Below, one piece after another: positions 37,606 to 46,160 of a stretch of DNA of 64,000 bases. Positions within the stretch are counted from its first letter, which is position 1. Every line of letters begins with the position of its first letter. The stretch is from Candidatus Enterococcus leclercqii (lineage in GTDB: Bacteria > Bacillota > Bacilli > Lactobacillales > Enterococcaceae). The stretch lies in assembly GCF_009933135.1 (NCBI RefSeq), contig NZ_MAEH01000021.1:62001-126000 (forward strand), given 5' to 3'. A program made the translations under genes and the position numbers. Below the pieces are notes generated by a model. That model was not told where the DNA came from. It did not search any database and saw only the letters and a list, made by a program, of their open reading frames with translations.

Positions 37606-38361
37606 ATGCTTACAGAAGAACGTCAGCAAAAAATACTCCAACTAATCCAAGAAAAAAATATCGTCAAATTGCAAGAGCTCACCCAAAAGCTGGATGCGTC
37701 TGAGTCCACAATTCGACGGGATCTCCAAGACCTGGAGGACCAGCATTTATTGGAACGAATCCACGGTGGTGCCAAAAAAATTCAACGCTTCATGTTGGAA
37801 CCGGACATGCAGCAAAAAGCGACTGAACACACCGCGGAAAAACGCGCAATTGCCGCCTATGCTGCTGCACTGATTCACAAGGATGATGTCATCTATTTGG
37901 ATGCCGGTAGCACGACGTTAGAGGTTATCAACTATCTGCCTCAAAATTTACACATCAAAGTCGTGACCAACTCCGTCCAGCATGCCGCCCGCCTGATTGA
38001 TCGCAATATTGAAACCATTATTTTGGGAGGCAGCATTAAGTTATCGACACAAGCGACTTTCGGCTATACCGCGATCCAACAGTTGGCACCCTTTCGTTTC
38101 ACTAAAGCATTTATCGGTACCAACGGAGTCGAACTAAACGCAGGTCTCACCACTCCCGATCCAGAAGAAGCATTATTGAAAAAGGCAGCTTGTCAGCAGT
38201 CAGAACTTGCGATTTTGCTGGCTGACTCCTCCAAATTCGAGCAGATTACCTTCACAAAATTTGCTTCACTTAAAGATGTTGTGATTGTTACTGACCGTTT
38301 GGCGCTACCTAACAAAAATGCCTACCATGAACAAACCAGTATAACGGAGGTAAAAAAATGA
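37606..38361 (+). CDS. fruR: DeoR-family repressor of the fructose operon
   Basis: The 251-residue protein has the DeoR helix-turn-helix (LTQKLDASESTIRRDLQDLE near residues 25-44) and a C-terminal sugar-phosphate sensor domain with DAGSTTLEVINYL and IGTNGV. The family responds to fructose-1-phosphate or a related ester and lifts repression of its own operon. The ATG follows GGGAGGA. Its stop overlaps the fruK start (ATGA). The four 10-bp repeats upstream are the likely operator. Confidence 0.93.
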   Translation: MLTEERQQKILQLIQEKNIVKLQELTQKLDASESTIRRDLQDLEDQHLLERIHGGAKKIQRFMLEPDMQQKATEHTAEKRAIAAYAAALIHKDDVIYLDAGSTTLEVINYLPQNLHIKVVTNSVQHAARLIDRNIETIILGGSIKLSTQATFGYTAIQQLAPFRFTKAFIGTNGVELNAGLTTPDPEEALLKKAACQQSELAILLADSSKFEQITFTKFASLKDVVIVTDRLALPNKNAYHEQTSITEVKK

Positions 38362-39275
38362 TCTACACAGTTACTTTAAATCCATCCATCGACTATATCG
38401 TCCACGTCACTGACTTTCAACCGGGAACGGTCAACCGGATGACAAAGGATTTCAAATTCCCCGGCGGCAAAGGAATCAATGTCTCCCGCATCTTGAAGCG
38501 CTTAGACGCCTCTTCTACTGTCCTGGGCTTTCTCGGTGGATTTACCGGTACCTTTATCAAGGAAGCTTTGCAAAAAGAAGGACTTGATTGTGACTTCACG
38601 GAAATTGGCGACGACACGCGAATCAATATCAAGTTGAAATCTGCCACAGAGACAGAGATTAACGGTGGTGGCCCGGAAATCACCAATCAAGAGATTCAGC
38701 TGTTAAAACAACAACTCAGCAACGTTCAAAAAGGCGATATCGTCATTTTATCTGGCAGCGCCCCCAGCAGCTTACGCAAAGGCTTTTACCAGGAACTGAT
38801 TGCAATCGTTAAAGAAAAAGATGCCGATTTTGTCATCGATACCACCGGACAAGATTTGGCAGATGCTTTGTCATCAGAACCCCTCTTAGTCAAACCAAAT
38901 AATCACGAACTTGCCGACTTGTATGACACATCCTTCAACAGTATTGCTGACATTATTCCTTACGGCAAGCGTTTATTGGCGGATGGCGCTCGCCACGTCA
39001 TCATTTCCATGGCCGGCGACGGAGCGCTCCTCTTCACCGATGCCGGTGTGTATCAATCCAATGTATTAAAGCGGCCACTGAAAAATTCAGTTGGTGCCGG
39101 CGATTCCATGATTGCTGGATTTATCGGCGCATACGAAAAGAGTTCTGATCCGTTGACTGCCTTTAAAATGGGGGTTGCCTGTGGTAGCGGCACTGCTTTT
39201 TCTGACGATTTGGCTACCCGAGAGATGATTGATTCCCTTTTGGATGAAGTCATCGTGACTAAAATCAGTGAATAA
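38358..39275 (+). CDS. fruK: 1-phosphofructokinase
   Basis: The 305-residue PfkB-family sugar kinase has the N-terminal GGKGINVSRIL motif near residue 36 and the C-terminal anion-hole and base motif SVGAGDSMIAGF near residue 245. It turns the fructose-1-phosphate made by the downstream PTS enzyme II into fructose-1,6-bisphosphate. Tagatose-6-phosphate kinase is a close relative, but the fruR/fruA neighbours settle the call. It overlaps fruR by four bases. Confidence 0.94.
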   Translation: MIYTVTLNPSIDYIVHVTDFQPGTVNRMTKDFKFPGGKGINVSRILKRLDASSTVLGFLGGFTGTFIKEALQKEGLDCDFTEIGDDTRINIKLKSATETEINGGGPEITNQEIQLLKQQLSNVQKGDIVILSGSAPSSLRKGFYQELIAIVKEKDADFVIDTTGQDLADALSSEPLLVKPNNHELADLYDTSFNSIADIIPYGKRLLADGARHVIISMAGDGALLFTDAGVYQSNVLKRPLKNSVGAGDSMIAGFIGAYEKSSDPLTAFKMGVACGSGTAFSDDLATREMIDSLLDEVIVTKISE

Positions 39276-39377
39276 CTCTGAGCTGTTCAGAGAAAAGAAA
39301 TTATTATTCTGTGTTACTACAATGCGGTGGTTTGAAAGATAACTCCGCTGCCTATGATCAAAAGGAGGAACTGCTAC

Positions 39378-41309
39378 ATGAACATCAAAGATTTAATGTT
39401 AAAAGATGCCATGATTATGGACCTGCAAGCCACTGACAAACAAGGCGTCATCGATGAAATGGTTCAAAAAATGTATGATGTCGGCCGTATCAGCGATATC
39501 AAGACTTACAAGGATGGCATTTTAGCTCGAGAAGCACAAACCTCTACCGGCCTCGGTGATGGAATTGCTATGCCCCATGCCAAAAATGCAGCCGTCAAAG
39601 AAGCAACTGTCCTTTTTGCCAAAAGTCAAAAAGGAGTTGATTATCAGTCACTAGATGGTCAACCCACCTATCTGTTTTTCATGATTGCCGCTCCTGAGGG
39701 TGCCAACGATACTCATTTACAAGCATTGGCTGCCTTGAGTCGTCTACTGATCAATCATGACTTTGTAGAAAAACTAAAAGGTGCCCAAACACCAGATCAA
39801 GTCCAGCAATTATTCACAGAAGCTGAAGCTCAAAAAGAAGCAGAAGAAAAAGCCGAAGCACAAGAAACAGCTGAAAACGAGTTAAAGGACTTCAATCGTC
39901 GTTATATCGTGGCTGTCACAGCTTGTCCCACCGGGATTGCCCACACGTATATGGCAGAAGATGCGTTGAAAAAACAAGCCAAAGAAATGGGTGTCGATAT
40001 CAAAGTCGAAACCAATGGCTCAGAAGGAATCAAAAACCGGCTGACAGCTGAAGATATCGCCAGAGCAGATGGGATTATCGTGGCTGCCGATAAAAAAGTT
40101 GAAATGAATCGATTCGACGGCAAGCCATTGGTTAATCGTCCCGTATCAGACGGCATCAGAAAACCAGAAGAACTCATTAACGAAGCCTTGAGCGGTAAAG
40201 CGCCGGTCTTTCGCGGTGACGGCTCTGCAGCAGGTGACTCTGGTGAAAGCGCCGCAGACGGAACAATTGGTCAACGGATCTACAAAGATCTCATGAACGG
40301 CGTCTCCCACATGTTGCCATTTGTTATTGCCGGTGGGATCATGATTGCTATTTCCTTTATGATTGATAACTTTATGGGGGTCCCTCATGATGCACTGAGC
40401 AAGTTAGGTTCTTTCAATGAACAAGCCAAATGGTTCAATGATATCGGTCAAGCGGCATTTGGTTTTATGTTGCCAGTCTTAGCTGGGTTCATTGCTTCCA
40501 GTATCTCCGATCGTCCCGGCTTGGTAGTCGGTTTTGCTGCGGGTGCCTTAGCAAATAGCGGCGGTGCCGGTTTCCTCGGCGCTTTAATCGGTGGTTTCCT
40601 GGGAGGATACGTGATTGTCTTCTTGCGTAAGATCCTCAGCGGGTTGCCAAAATCATTGGAAGGTATCAAAGCAATCCTCTTCTATCCTTTCTTTGGTCTC
40701 TTGATCACGGGCTTCTTGATGCTTTTAATCAATATACCGATGAGCGCCATCAATAGCGGACTAAACGACTTCTTAAACAGCTTGGGAGGAACAAACGCTG
40801 CTCTTTTGGGTGCCCTGTTGGCTGGAATGATGGCAACTGACCTTGGTGGCCCAATCAATAAAGCGGCTTATGTTTTCGGTACTGCGACCATTGCCAACAC
40901 TGTCGCTGAAGGCGGATCTATCGTCATGGCCTCAGTAATGGCCGGTGGGATGGTCCCTCCATTGGCCATCTTCGTAGCTACTCGCTTGTTCAAGAACAAA
41001 TTCACCAAAGAACAACAAGACGCTGGTTTAACCAACATCATCATGGGACTGTCCTTTGTAACAGAAGGTGCGATTCCATTTGCTGCTTCTGATCCATTGC
41101 GGGCAATTCCAAGCTTCATGATTGGTTCTGCTATCACCGGTGGTTTTGTTGGCGGCCTAGGTATTCGCTTGATGGCTCCTCATGGCGGAATCTTCGTTGT
41201 GCCACTCTTGAGCCGTCCCATCGTCTATCTCTTATTAATTGCTGCCGGCGCATTAATTTCTGGCGTGATTTTCGGTCTATTGAAAAAACCACTGGCAGAT
41301 GCCAAATAA
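39378..41309 (+). CDS. fruA: Fructose-specific PTS enzyme IIABC
   Basis: The 643-residue fusion has EIIA (about 1-150, phospho-His in AMPHAKN), EIIB (about 172-270, phospho-Cys in TACPTGIAHTYMAE) and a membrane EIIC (about 300-640, around nine or ten helices). It imports fructose as fructose-1-phosphate. The ATG at 39378 is chosen because AAAGGAGG lies 9 bases upstream; the longer frame to 39354 is unlikely. A 102-base gap separates it from fruK, and a terminator follows. Confidence 0.95.
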   Translation: MNIKDLMLKDAMIMDLQATDKQGVIDEMVQKMYDVGRISDIKTYKDGILAREAQTSTGLGDGIAMPHAKNAAVKEATVLFAKSQKGVDYQSLDGQPTYLFFMIAAPEGANDTHLQALAALSRLLINHDFVEKLKGAQTPDQVQQLFTEAEAQKEAEEKAEAQETAENELKDFNRRYIVAVTACPTGIAHTYMAEDALKKQAKEMGVDIKVETNGSEGIKNRLTAEDIARADGIIVAADKKVEMNRFDGKPLVNRPVSDGIRKPEELINEALSGKAPVFRGDGSAAGDSGESAADGTIGQRIYKDLMNGVSHMLPFVIAGGIMIAISFMIDNFMGVPHDALSKLGSFNEQAKWFNDIGQAAFGFMLPVLAGFIASSISDRPGLVVGFAAGALANSGGAGFLGALIGGFLGGYVIVFLRKILSGLPKSLEGIKAILFYPFFGLLITGFLMLLINIPMSAINSGLNDFLNSLGGTNAALLGALLAGMMATDLGGPINKAAYVFGTATIANTVAEGGSIVMASVMAGGMVPPLAIFVATRLFKNKFTKEQQDAGLTNIIMGLSFVTEGAIPFAASDPLRAIPSFMIGSAITGGFVGGLGIRLMAPHGGIFVVPLLSRPIVYLLLIAAGALISGVIFGLLKKPLADAK

Positions 41310-41319
41310 CACAGTTTGA

Positions 41320-41350
41320 TCCGAAGGGGATTTTCCTCTTCGGATTTTTT
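41320..41350 (+). terminator. Terminator of the fru operon
   Basis: CCGAAGGGGA and TCCTCTTCGG form a 10-base stem with one mismatch, followed by TTTTTT. Confidence 0.85.
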
Positions 41351-41370
41351 GACTATTTTTTTGTATAGCC

Positions 41371-41400
41371 AAAAAAAGCCGGTATCTTTTGCGACACCGG
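41371..41400 (-). terminator. Terminator of the unknown two-gene unit
   Basis: CCGGT-TC and GA-ACCGG form the stem on the minus strand, followed by a 7-T run. It closes the 42984-41426 pair. Confidence 0.8.
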
Positions 41401-41425
41401 ACTCTATCTTCTCGTATTTTATCCA

Positions 41426-41644
41426 TCAATGACGGCTTCTTTGCTGCTGCTTTTCTTGTGCTTTCACTCGTACTTCGGCTGCTTTTGGTTCATACCAGCT
41501 GAGAAAGACACTCATCAGCACACCAGTTAGAAGAAAGAATAGACAAACCGGTACCTTCCAATAAAAATCAGGTAAAACACAGAGCACTATGAGTAACCCA
41601 GCTGTTGGCAACATAATTTTTTTGAACACTTTGTCTTCTTTCAT
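41426..41644 (-). CDS. Small membrane protein of unknown function
   Basis: The 72-residue protein has two hydrophobic helices (about residues 10-27 and 30-49) and a basic, Gln-rich cytoplasmic tail. Its ATG overlaps the stop of the 447-residue gene upstream (ATGA), so they are made together. No family was recognised. Confidence 0.7.
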   Translation of the reverse strand: MKEDKVFKKIMLPTAGLLIVLCVLPDFYWKVPVCLFFLLTGVLMSVFLSWYEPKAAEVRVKAQEKQQQRSRH

Positions 41645-42984
41645 CCTCCTGATCCCCCCATTATATTTTCCAATTGTGGCATTGATGAAGCTTGTAAAAA
41701 ATTAACCCGCAAGTGATTTTTACCTTTTTTTAAGTCAAAGTAACGCTCACCTCTGCGCTTTTTCAGGCGAGAAAACTTGATATCTGCCATTTCTTGTTTT
41801 AATTGTTGATAAGGAATCGCCTGTGCGTGTTCATCTGGCAGATAAATATTCAAAACCACCAGGTATTCGTGGTAACGACCATCTTTGGGGTCGATTTCGA
41901 TCTCTAGATAGTTCCTAATGTAAAACATGTAGGCTTGTAGTCCGTCATCCAATGCATAGCCAGGATTTAAAACGAGATAGTTCATCATCTTCATTCGCTG
42001 TTCATCCACCCAAGGGAAATAAGCCTGTGCATTCAATGTTCCCCGCACGCGCTTCACTTGCTGTTGATCTCGCACCAAATCAAACGTTCTGGTCACAAAA
42101 TGGGTAGCTGCTTTTTTCTCAGTCGGCTGCAGTCGATCATTTTGATATTGTACCGTCTGAATCATATTATCGGAGTAAGCGTATTCAATGAAGGGCTCTC
42201 TCAATATTCCAATCCCATTATCCCAAGCCAGCTGATCGACTCCCAGCTGATCTCGAAACATGCGCTGATAGTGCAAATTACACTCTCGATCCCAATGAAA
42301 CGGGTCACGATACAGCTCTACTAAAATAACATCTGGCGCGATACGACGCACCTGCTCCACCTGTTGGACGTCCTCGATGACAGCCAGTGGAATAACTTTG
42401 TGATAGTAACGGCTGAAATACATGCGCCAACAGGAGGTTAGGCAATAGCCTTTGTAGAAGATGTCGTAACCAGGAAATTGATTGCAATCGATCACCAGGT
42501 CTCCATGAGGTCGTATAATCTTAGGTAAACAACTAATCTCTTCCGCTGTTTGAAAACGTAATCGCTTATCAGGTGTATCGACGTTATGATGCAAGTACTC
42601 GTCATAAGACCGTAAATAGCCGAACAACCCTTTTGTTTTCATCTGAACCTCGGTATAATCCAAAATCAATTTTTGATTCCTTTTGAATAATCCTTTAGTC
42701 AACAGATGGCGCTCCAGAAGATTGCCGGCTACCAGACGAAAACTCGCTTCATTCTCATCATCGGATACATGAAGGGTAAGATCTTCTTTGTCGCCGGCTG
42801 ATTTCAAGAGCTTGAGACAACGAGTTAACGAAAAGAGCTCCTGTTTTGTCTCATCGATACACATCTTCTTTGGTTCAAACAAGATGCGTACAAAAACCAG
42901 CCAGTCCTGAATATGTTTTCGAATCGCCTGTTCTTCCAACAAACGATACTGGATGCTTAAAAGCAGCTTTTCCTCCTTTTTCAT
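41641..42984 (-). CDS. Unknown 447-aa protein coupled to a small membrane protein
   Basis: The protein is soluble, rich in charged and aromatic residues, and has no motif that I recognise. It begins MKKEEKLLLSIQYRLLEEQA; the middle contains a possible Rossmann-like segment (IRPHGDLVIDCNQF) and the end is basic before a Gly-rich tail (MGGSGG). It is a single transcription unit with the membrane protein downstream, between the fructose operon and engB. Ordinary codon use suggests a resident chromosomal gene rather than recent cargo. Confidence 0.7.
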   Translation of the reverse strand: MKKEEKLLLSIQYRLLEEQAIRKHIQDWLVFVRILFEPKKMCIDETKQELFSLTRCLKLLKSAGDKEDLTLHVSDDENEASFRLVAGNLLERHLLTKGLFKRNQKLILDYTEVQMKTKGLFGYLRSYDEYLHHNVDTPDKRLRFQTAEEISCLPKIIRPHGDLVIDCNQFPGYDIFYKGYCLTSCWRMYFSRYYHKVIPLAVIEDVQQVEQVRRIAPDVILVELYRDPFHWDRECNLHYQRMFRDQLGVDQLAWDNGIGILREPFIEYAYSDNMIQTVQYQNDRLQPTEKKAATHFVTRTFDLVRDQQQVKRVRGTLNAQAYFPWVDEQRMKMMNYLVLNPGYALDDGLQAYMFYIRNYLEIEIDPKDGRYHEYLVVLNIYLPDEHAQAIPYQQLKQEMADIKFSRLKKRRGERYFDLKKGKNHLRVNFLQASSMPQLENIMGGSGG

Positions 42985-43190
42985 ACCCTCACCCTATTCT
43001 AATTTTTCTATAACCTTATTATAACCAATATATTATCAAAAGCAAAGCATAGCTGCTCCAAAAAAACGTAAATTGTAAGCAGCTATTTTTTTCGAAATCA
43101 TTAAAAAAGCATTATCTCTTGGATTCCTGGATTGAGATATTGTATGGTTGGTCACTGTCGTGATAAACTTGGTTGGCGGAGGTGAAGGCA

Positions 43191-43358
43191 ATGGGATTGA
43201 AATTTCAGCGAGACGATTCTTTGGACCGAAAATTTGAAGAGTTTGCTATGCTGCCTGAGCAAAAGGCAGATAAAAACAAAGAGAAAGAAGCTGCACTCAA
43301 ACGTTTCTTAGAACCGGAATCAAAAACAGAAGAAACAAAAAAAACTGACCCGTCATGA
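43191..43358 (+). CDS. Small acidic/basic protein, possibly SPJ_0845 family
   Basis: The 55-residue protein starts MGLKFQRDDSLDRKFEEFAM and is mostly charged residues, without a membrane segment. The ATG at 43191 follows GGAGGTGA at good spacing; a GTG at 43173 is also in frame. It resembles from memory the small SPJ_0845-type family of lactic acid bacteria, function unknown. A terminator begins within its last codons. Confidence 0.65.
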   Translation: MGLKFQRDDSLDRKFEEFAMLPEQKADKNKEKEAALKRFLEPESKTEETKKTDPS

Positions 43359-43376
43359 TTGCGGGTCAGTTTTTTG
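43341..43376 (+). terminator. Bidirectional terminator between the small gene and engB
   Basis: Perfect 11-base arms AAAACTGACCC (43341-43351) and GGGTCAGTTTT (43363-43373) with T-runs on both strands serve the small plus-strand gene and possibly the minus-strand engB. Confidence 0.88.
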
Positions 43377-43401
43377 TTTTTGAAAAAGAGAATTAACATT
43401 T

Positions 43402-43989
43402 TTATTTTTTAATTGCTGCTTCGATAGCCTGCCAGGCCTTGTCTTTGCCTTCTTTTGTCACAGAAGAAAAGATGATAAACGTGTCCGCAGGGTCGAATTC
43501 CAACGCTTTTTTAATCACAGATTCGTGTTTGTTCCATTTTCCTCTGGGGATCTTATCTCCCTTAGTAGCTACCAAAATCACCGGCAGCTCATAGTATTTT
43601 AAAAACTGATACATCTGGATATCTTCTTGGGAGGGAGCATGGCGCAGGTCTACTAGTGACACCACGGCTTTCAATTGTTCCCGATTGGTCAAATAGGTCT
43701 CAATCATCTGGCCCCATTTCGCCCGCTCAGTTTTGGAAACCTTCGCGTAGCCATATCCCGGAACGTCAACAAAATGGAGGCTGTTTTCGATTAGGTAAAA
43801 ATTCAAGGTCTGCGTCTTACCAGGCTTGGAGGATGTACGAGCTAGATTTTTACGATCAATCAGCGTATTGATAAAGGAAGATTTGCCAACATTTGATCGA
43901 CCTGCTAAAGCAATCTCCGGCAAGTCTCCTGCTGGATATTGCGCCGGAGAAACGGCACTGATCACGATTTCGGCATTGTGAACTTTCAT
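43402..43989 (-). CDS. engB: Ribosome-biogenesis GTPase EngB (YsxC/YihA)
   Basis: The 195-residue TrmE-Era-EngA-EngB GTPase has G1 [11 protein letters not shown]3 DVPGYGYA and G4 TKGDKI, and the family length. It is needed for 50S subunit assembly. The ATG at 43989 ([10 protein letters not shown]) is the family start; the open frame runs further upstream to 44067 but there overlaps the terminator of clpX. The clpX-engB order is common in Firmicutes. Confidence 0.95.
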   Translation of the reverse strand: MKVHNAEIVISAVSPAQYPAGDLPEIALAGRSNVGKSSFINTLIDRKNLARTSSKPGKTQTLNFYLIENSLHFVDVPGYGYAKVSKTERAKWGQMIETYLTNREQLKAVVSLVDLRHAPSQEDIQMYQFLKYYELPVILVATKGDKIPRGKWNKHESVIKKALEFDPADTFIIFSSVTKEGKDKAWQAIEAAIKK

Positions 43990-44026
43990 GGTAAGGGTAT
44001 CCTTTCTTAAGACTGTCACTGCTAAC

Positions 44027-44062
44027 GAAAAGAAGGGATACAAATCCAGCGACTTGTATCCC
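44027..44062 (-). terminator. Hairpin between clpX and engB
   Basis: Arms GGGATACAA (44035-44043) and TTGTATCCC (44054-44062) pair perfectly, followed by TTCTTTTC on the minus strand. It is a moderate terminator that may tune engB relative to clpX. Confidence 0.6.
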
Positions 44063-44082
44063 GTCAAATCATTGTCGGCGAA

Positions 44083-45330
44083 TCAGCCGGCTTTTTTTTC
44101 TTCTTCGGCAAAGACGATTTTTGGTTGTGCCCCTTCTGTTACCGCTTCTTTGGTGATTACGACTTTCGCGATAGTTTCATCAGAAGGTACATCAAACATA
44201 ACATCCATCATGATATCTTCAATGATGGACCGCAGTCCGCGGGCACCAGTATTACGTTCGATTGCTTTATCGGCGATTGCCTTCAAAGCTTCCGGTTCAA
44301 ATTCCAAGGCAGTCTCATCGAGCTCCAACAGCTTTTTGTACTGCTTCACAAGCGCATTTTTAGGTTCTGTCAAAATTCGGACCAAATCCTCGTTGGTCAA
44401 TTTATCCAACGCTGCCATCACCGGCAGTCGACCAATGAATTCCGGAATCAAACCAAATTTCAATAAATCCTCTGGAATGATATGCTTCATGATGCTTTCG
44501 CCTTCAGCAAATTTCTTGTTGTCGGTACCGAAGCCGATAGTTTTTTCACCCATGCGATTTTTAACGATGGTTTCGATACCGTCAAAAGCTCCGCCTACGA
44601 TGAAAAGGATATTGGTTGTATCGATTTGAATCATTTCCTGATGAGGATGCTTGCGCCCACCTTGAGGAGGAACGCTGGCTTCTGTTCCTTCCAGGATCTT
44701 CAAAAGTGCTTGCTGCACCCCTTCGCCGGAAACATCACGAGTAATAGACACATTTTCACTCTTACGGGCGATTTTGTCGATTTCATCGATGTAGATGATT
44801 CCTTTTTCGGCCCGTTCTACATTGTAGTCTGCAGCTTGCAAGAGTTTCAACAGAATATTTTCTACGTCTTCTCCCACATAACCGGCTTCTGTCAAGCTGG
44901 TCGCATCGGCAATCGCAAACGGAACATTCAGTGAGCGAGCCAATGTCTGCGCCAAAAAGGTCTTACCAGAACCAGTTGGTCCAATCAAGCAGATATTACT
45001 TTTTTGTAGTTCCACATCATCTGTGGAAGTGGTTTCGGCATTAACTCGCTTGTAATGATTATAAACGGCCACTGCCAACGCTTTTTTGGCCCGTTCCTGA
45101 CCGATGACATACTCATTCAAAATAGCCAGGATTTCTTGCGGTTTCGGGACTTCCATAAACTCACGAACAGCATCTTCATAAAGCTGTTCATCAATGATCT
45201 CTTTACACAGATCGATACACTCGTTACAAATATAGACACCCGGACCAGCCACGATTTTTCGCACTTCTTCTTGGGTCTTGCCACAGAATGAACAACGCAC
45301 TGTGTCATTGCTGTTAGGATTATCGTACAT
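44083..45330 (-). CDS. clpX: ATP-dependent Clp protease ATP-binding subunit ClpX
   Basis: The 415-residue AAA+ unfoldase has the N-terminal Cys4 zinc-binding domain (CSFCGK and CNECID, residues 10-35), Walker [11 protein letters not shown] near 118, Walker [11 protein letters not shown] near 180, the pore-loop GYVGED and the IGF loop that docks on ClpP. It feeds unfolded proteins to ClpP. The ATG at 45330 follows CAAGGAGTG. A perfect 8-base hairpin (45347-45370) lies just upstream of that site in the leader. Confidence 0.97.
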   Translation of the reverse strand: MYDNPNSNDTVRCSFCGKTQEEVRKIVAGPGVYICNECIDLCKEIIDEQLYEDAVREFMEVPKPQEILAILNEYVIGQERAKKALAVAVYNHYKRVNAETTSTDDVELQKSNICLIGPTGSGKTFLAQTLARSLNVPFAIADATSLTEAGYVGEDVENILLKLLQAADYNVERAEKGIIYIDEIDKIARKSENVSITRDVSGEGVQQALLKILEGTEASVPPQGGRKHPHQEMIQIDTTNILFIVGGAFDGIETIVKNRMGEKTIGFGTDNKKFAEGESIMKHIIPEDLLKFGLIPEFIGRLPVMAALDKLTNEDLVRILTEPKNALVKQYKKLLELDETALEFEPEALKAIADKAIERNTGARGLRSIIEDIMMDVMFDVPSDETIAKVVITKEAVTEGAQPKIVFAEEEKKAG

Positions 45331-45602
45331 GGTTTTCACTCCTTGGACGAACTTCATTTAGAAAGTTCGTTGTATTTCTTCCAGGCTCCGCCACGAGTGG
45401 AATAGATTGATTCAAAACAGTCTTAATAAATCATATCACACAACGGTCAAAAGCAAAAGACTTTAAGACAGCGGCCCTCTTCAGATAAGAGTTATTTAAT
45501 CTTTTTTTGCTTGATAAGCTGGCAATCTTTCAGCAGATTTCTTCTACTTTCAACAACTGGCCCGCAAACGGAATTTTTTTACGCCATAGTTTTTTGGCAA
45601 TG
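45331..45602. other. Intergenic region between rbfA terminator and clpX
   Basis: No gene is seen. It holds a leader hairpin ACGAACTT / AAGTTCGT (45347-45370) directly ahead of the clpX ribosome binding site. It must contain the clpX promoter, but no clear -35/-10 pair with standard spacing was found. A single GGTCAAA heptad (about 45447) resembles half of a CtsR box. Confidence 0.5.
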
Positions 45603-45632
45603 AAAAAAGCCCCTCTTATCGGGACTTTTTTC
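45603..45632 (-). terminator. Terminator of the rimP-rbfA operon
   Basis: AAAAAAGCCCC and GGGACTTTTTT form a short GC stem with T-runs on either side, about 50 bases after the rbfA stop. Confidence 0.8.
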
Positions 45633-45679
45633 AAGGCTTAATTAGGACTGTCCTTTAGTAAGCCGAAATTTTTGCTTCG

Positions 45680-46027
45680 TTACTCTTTGTTCAGGTCTCG
45701 AAGCATTTGGTCGATCTTGTTGCCGTATTGTACGGATGCATCGACTTCAAAGAACAGTTCAGGGGTTTTATACAAACTTAACCGCTGACCCAATTCTCTG
45801 CGGATCAGACCACTGGCTTTTTCCAAACCTTTTTGAGCCTTTTCCCGTTCAGATGCCAAATCCGACAGAATGCTATAGTAAATCGTGGCCTGCTGCAGGT
45901 CACCTGTGACCCGCACATCTGTGATGGTCACGTCTTGGACCCGAGGATCCCGGACACGTTTACGCAAAATGTCGTTGACTTCCCGTAAAATTTCGTGGGC
46001 AACACGACGATCACGGTAATTCGCCAT
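45680..46027 (-). CDS. rbfA: Ribosome-binding factor A
   Basis: The 115-residue KH-fold protein starts [20 protein letters not shown] and has the [20 protein letters not shown] segment of the family. It helps mature the 30S subunit and the 16S rRNA 5' end. It is the last gene of the rimP-nusA-ylxR-ylxQ-infB-rbfA operon, about 130 bases after infB. Confidence 0.96.
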   Translation of the reverse strand: MANYRDRRVAHEILREVNDILRKRVRDPRVQDVTITDVRVTGDLQQATIYYSILSDLASEREKAQKGLEKASGLIRRELGQRLSLYKTPELFFEVDASVQYGNKIDQMLRDLNKE

Positions 46028-46160
46028 AGGTCATGCCTCCACTCTTAATTTACAAATTCTATCAAACAACGCAAGGCAGCTATTCAAGGAATAGGTACTG
46101 GCGTCACATTTGGACGCCAGACCTACTTGATTTTCTGTCCTCAAATCAAGCTTATCAAGT

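Noticed and set aside
45440-45470. Possible CtsR box upstream of clpX
   Set aside because: Only one GGTCAAA heptad is present; the second half of the tandem heptad is not matched.
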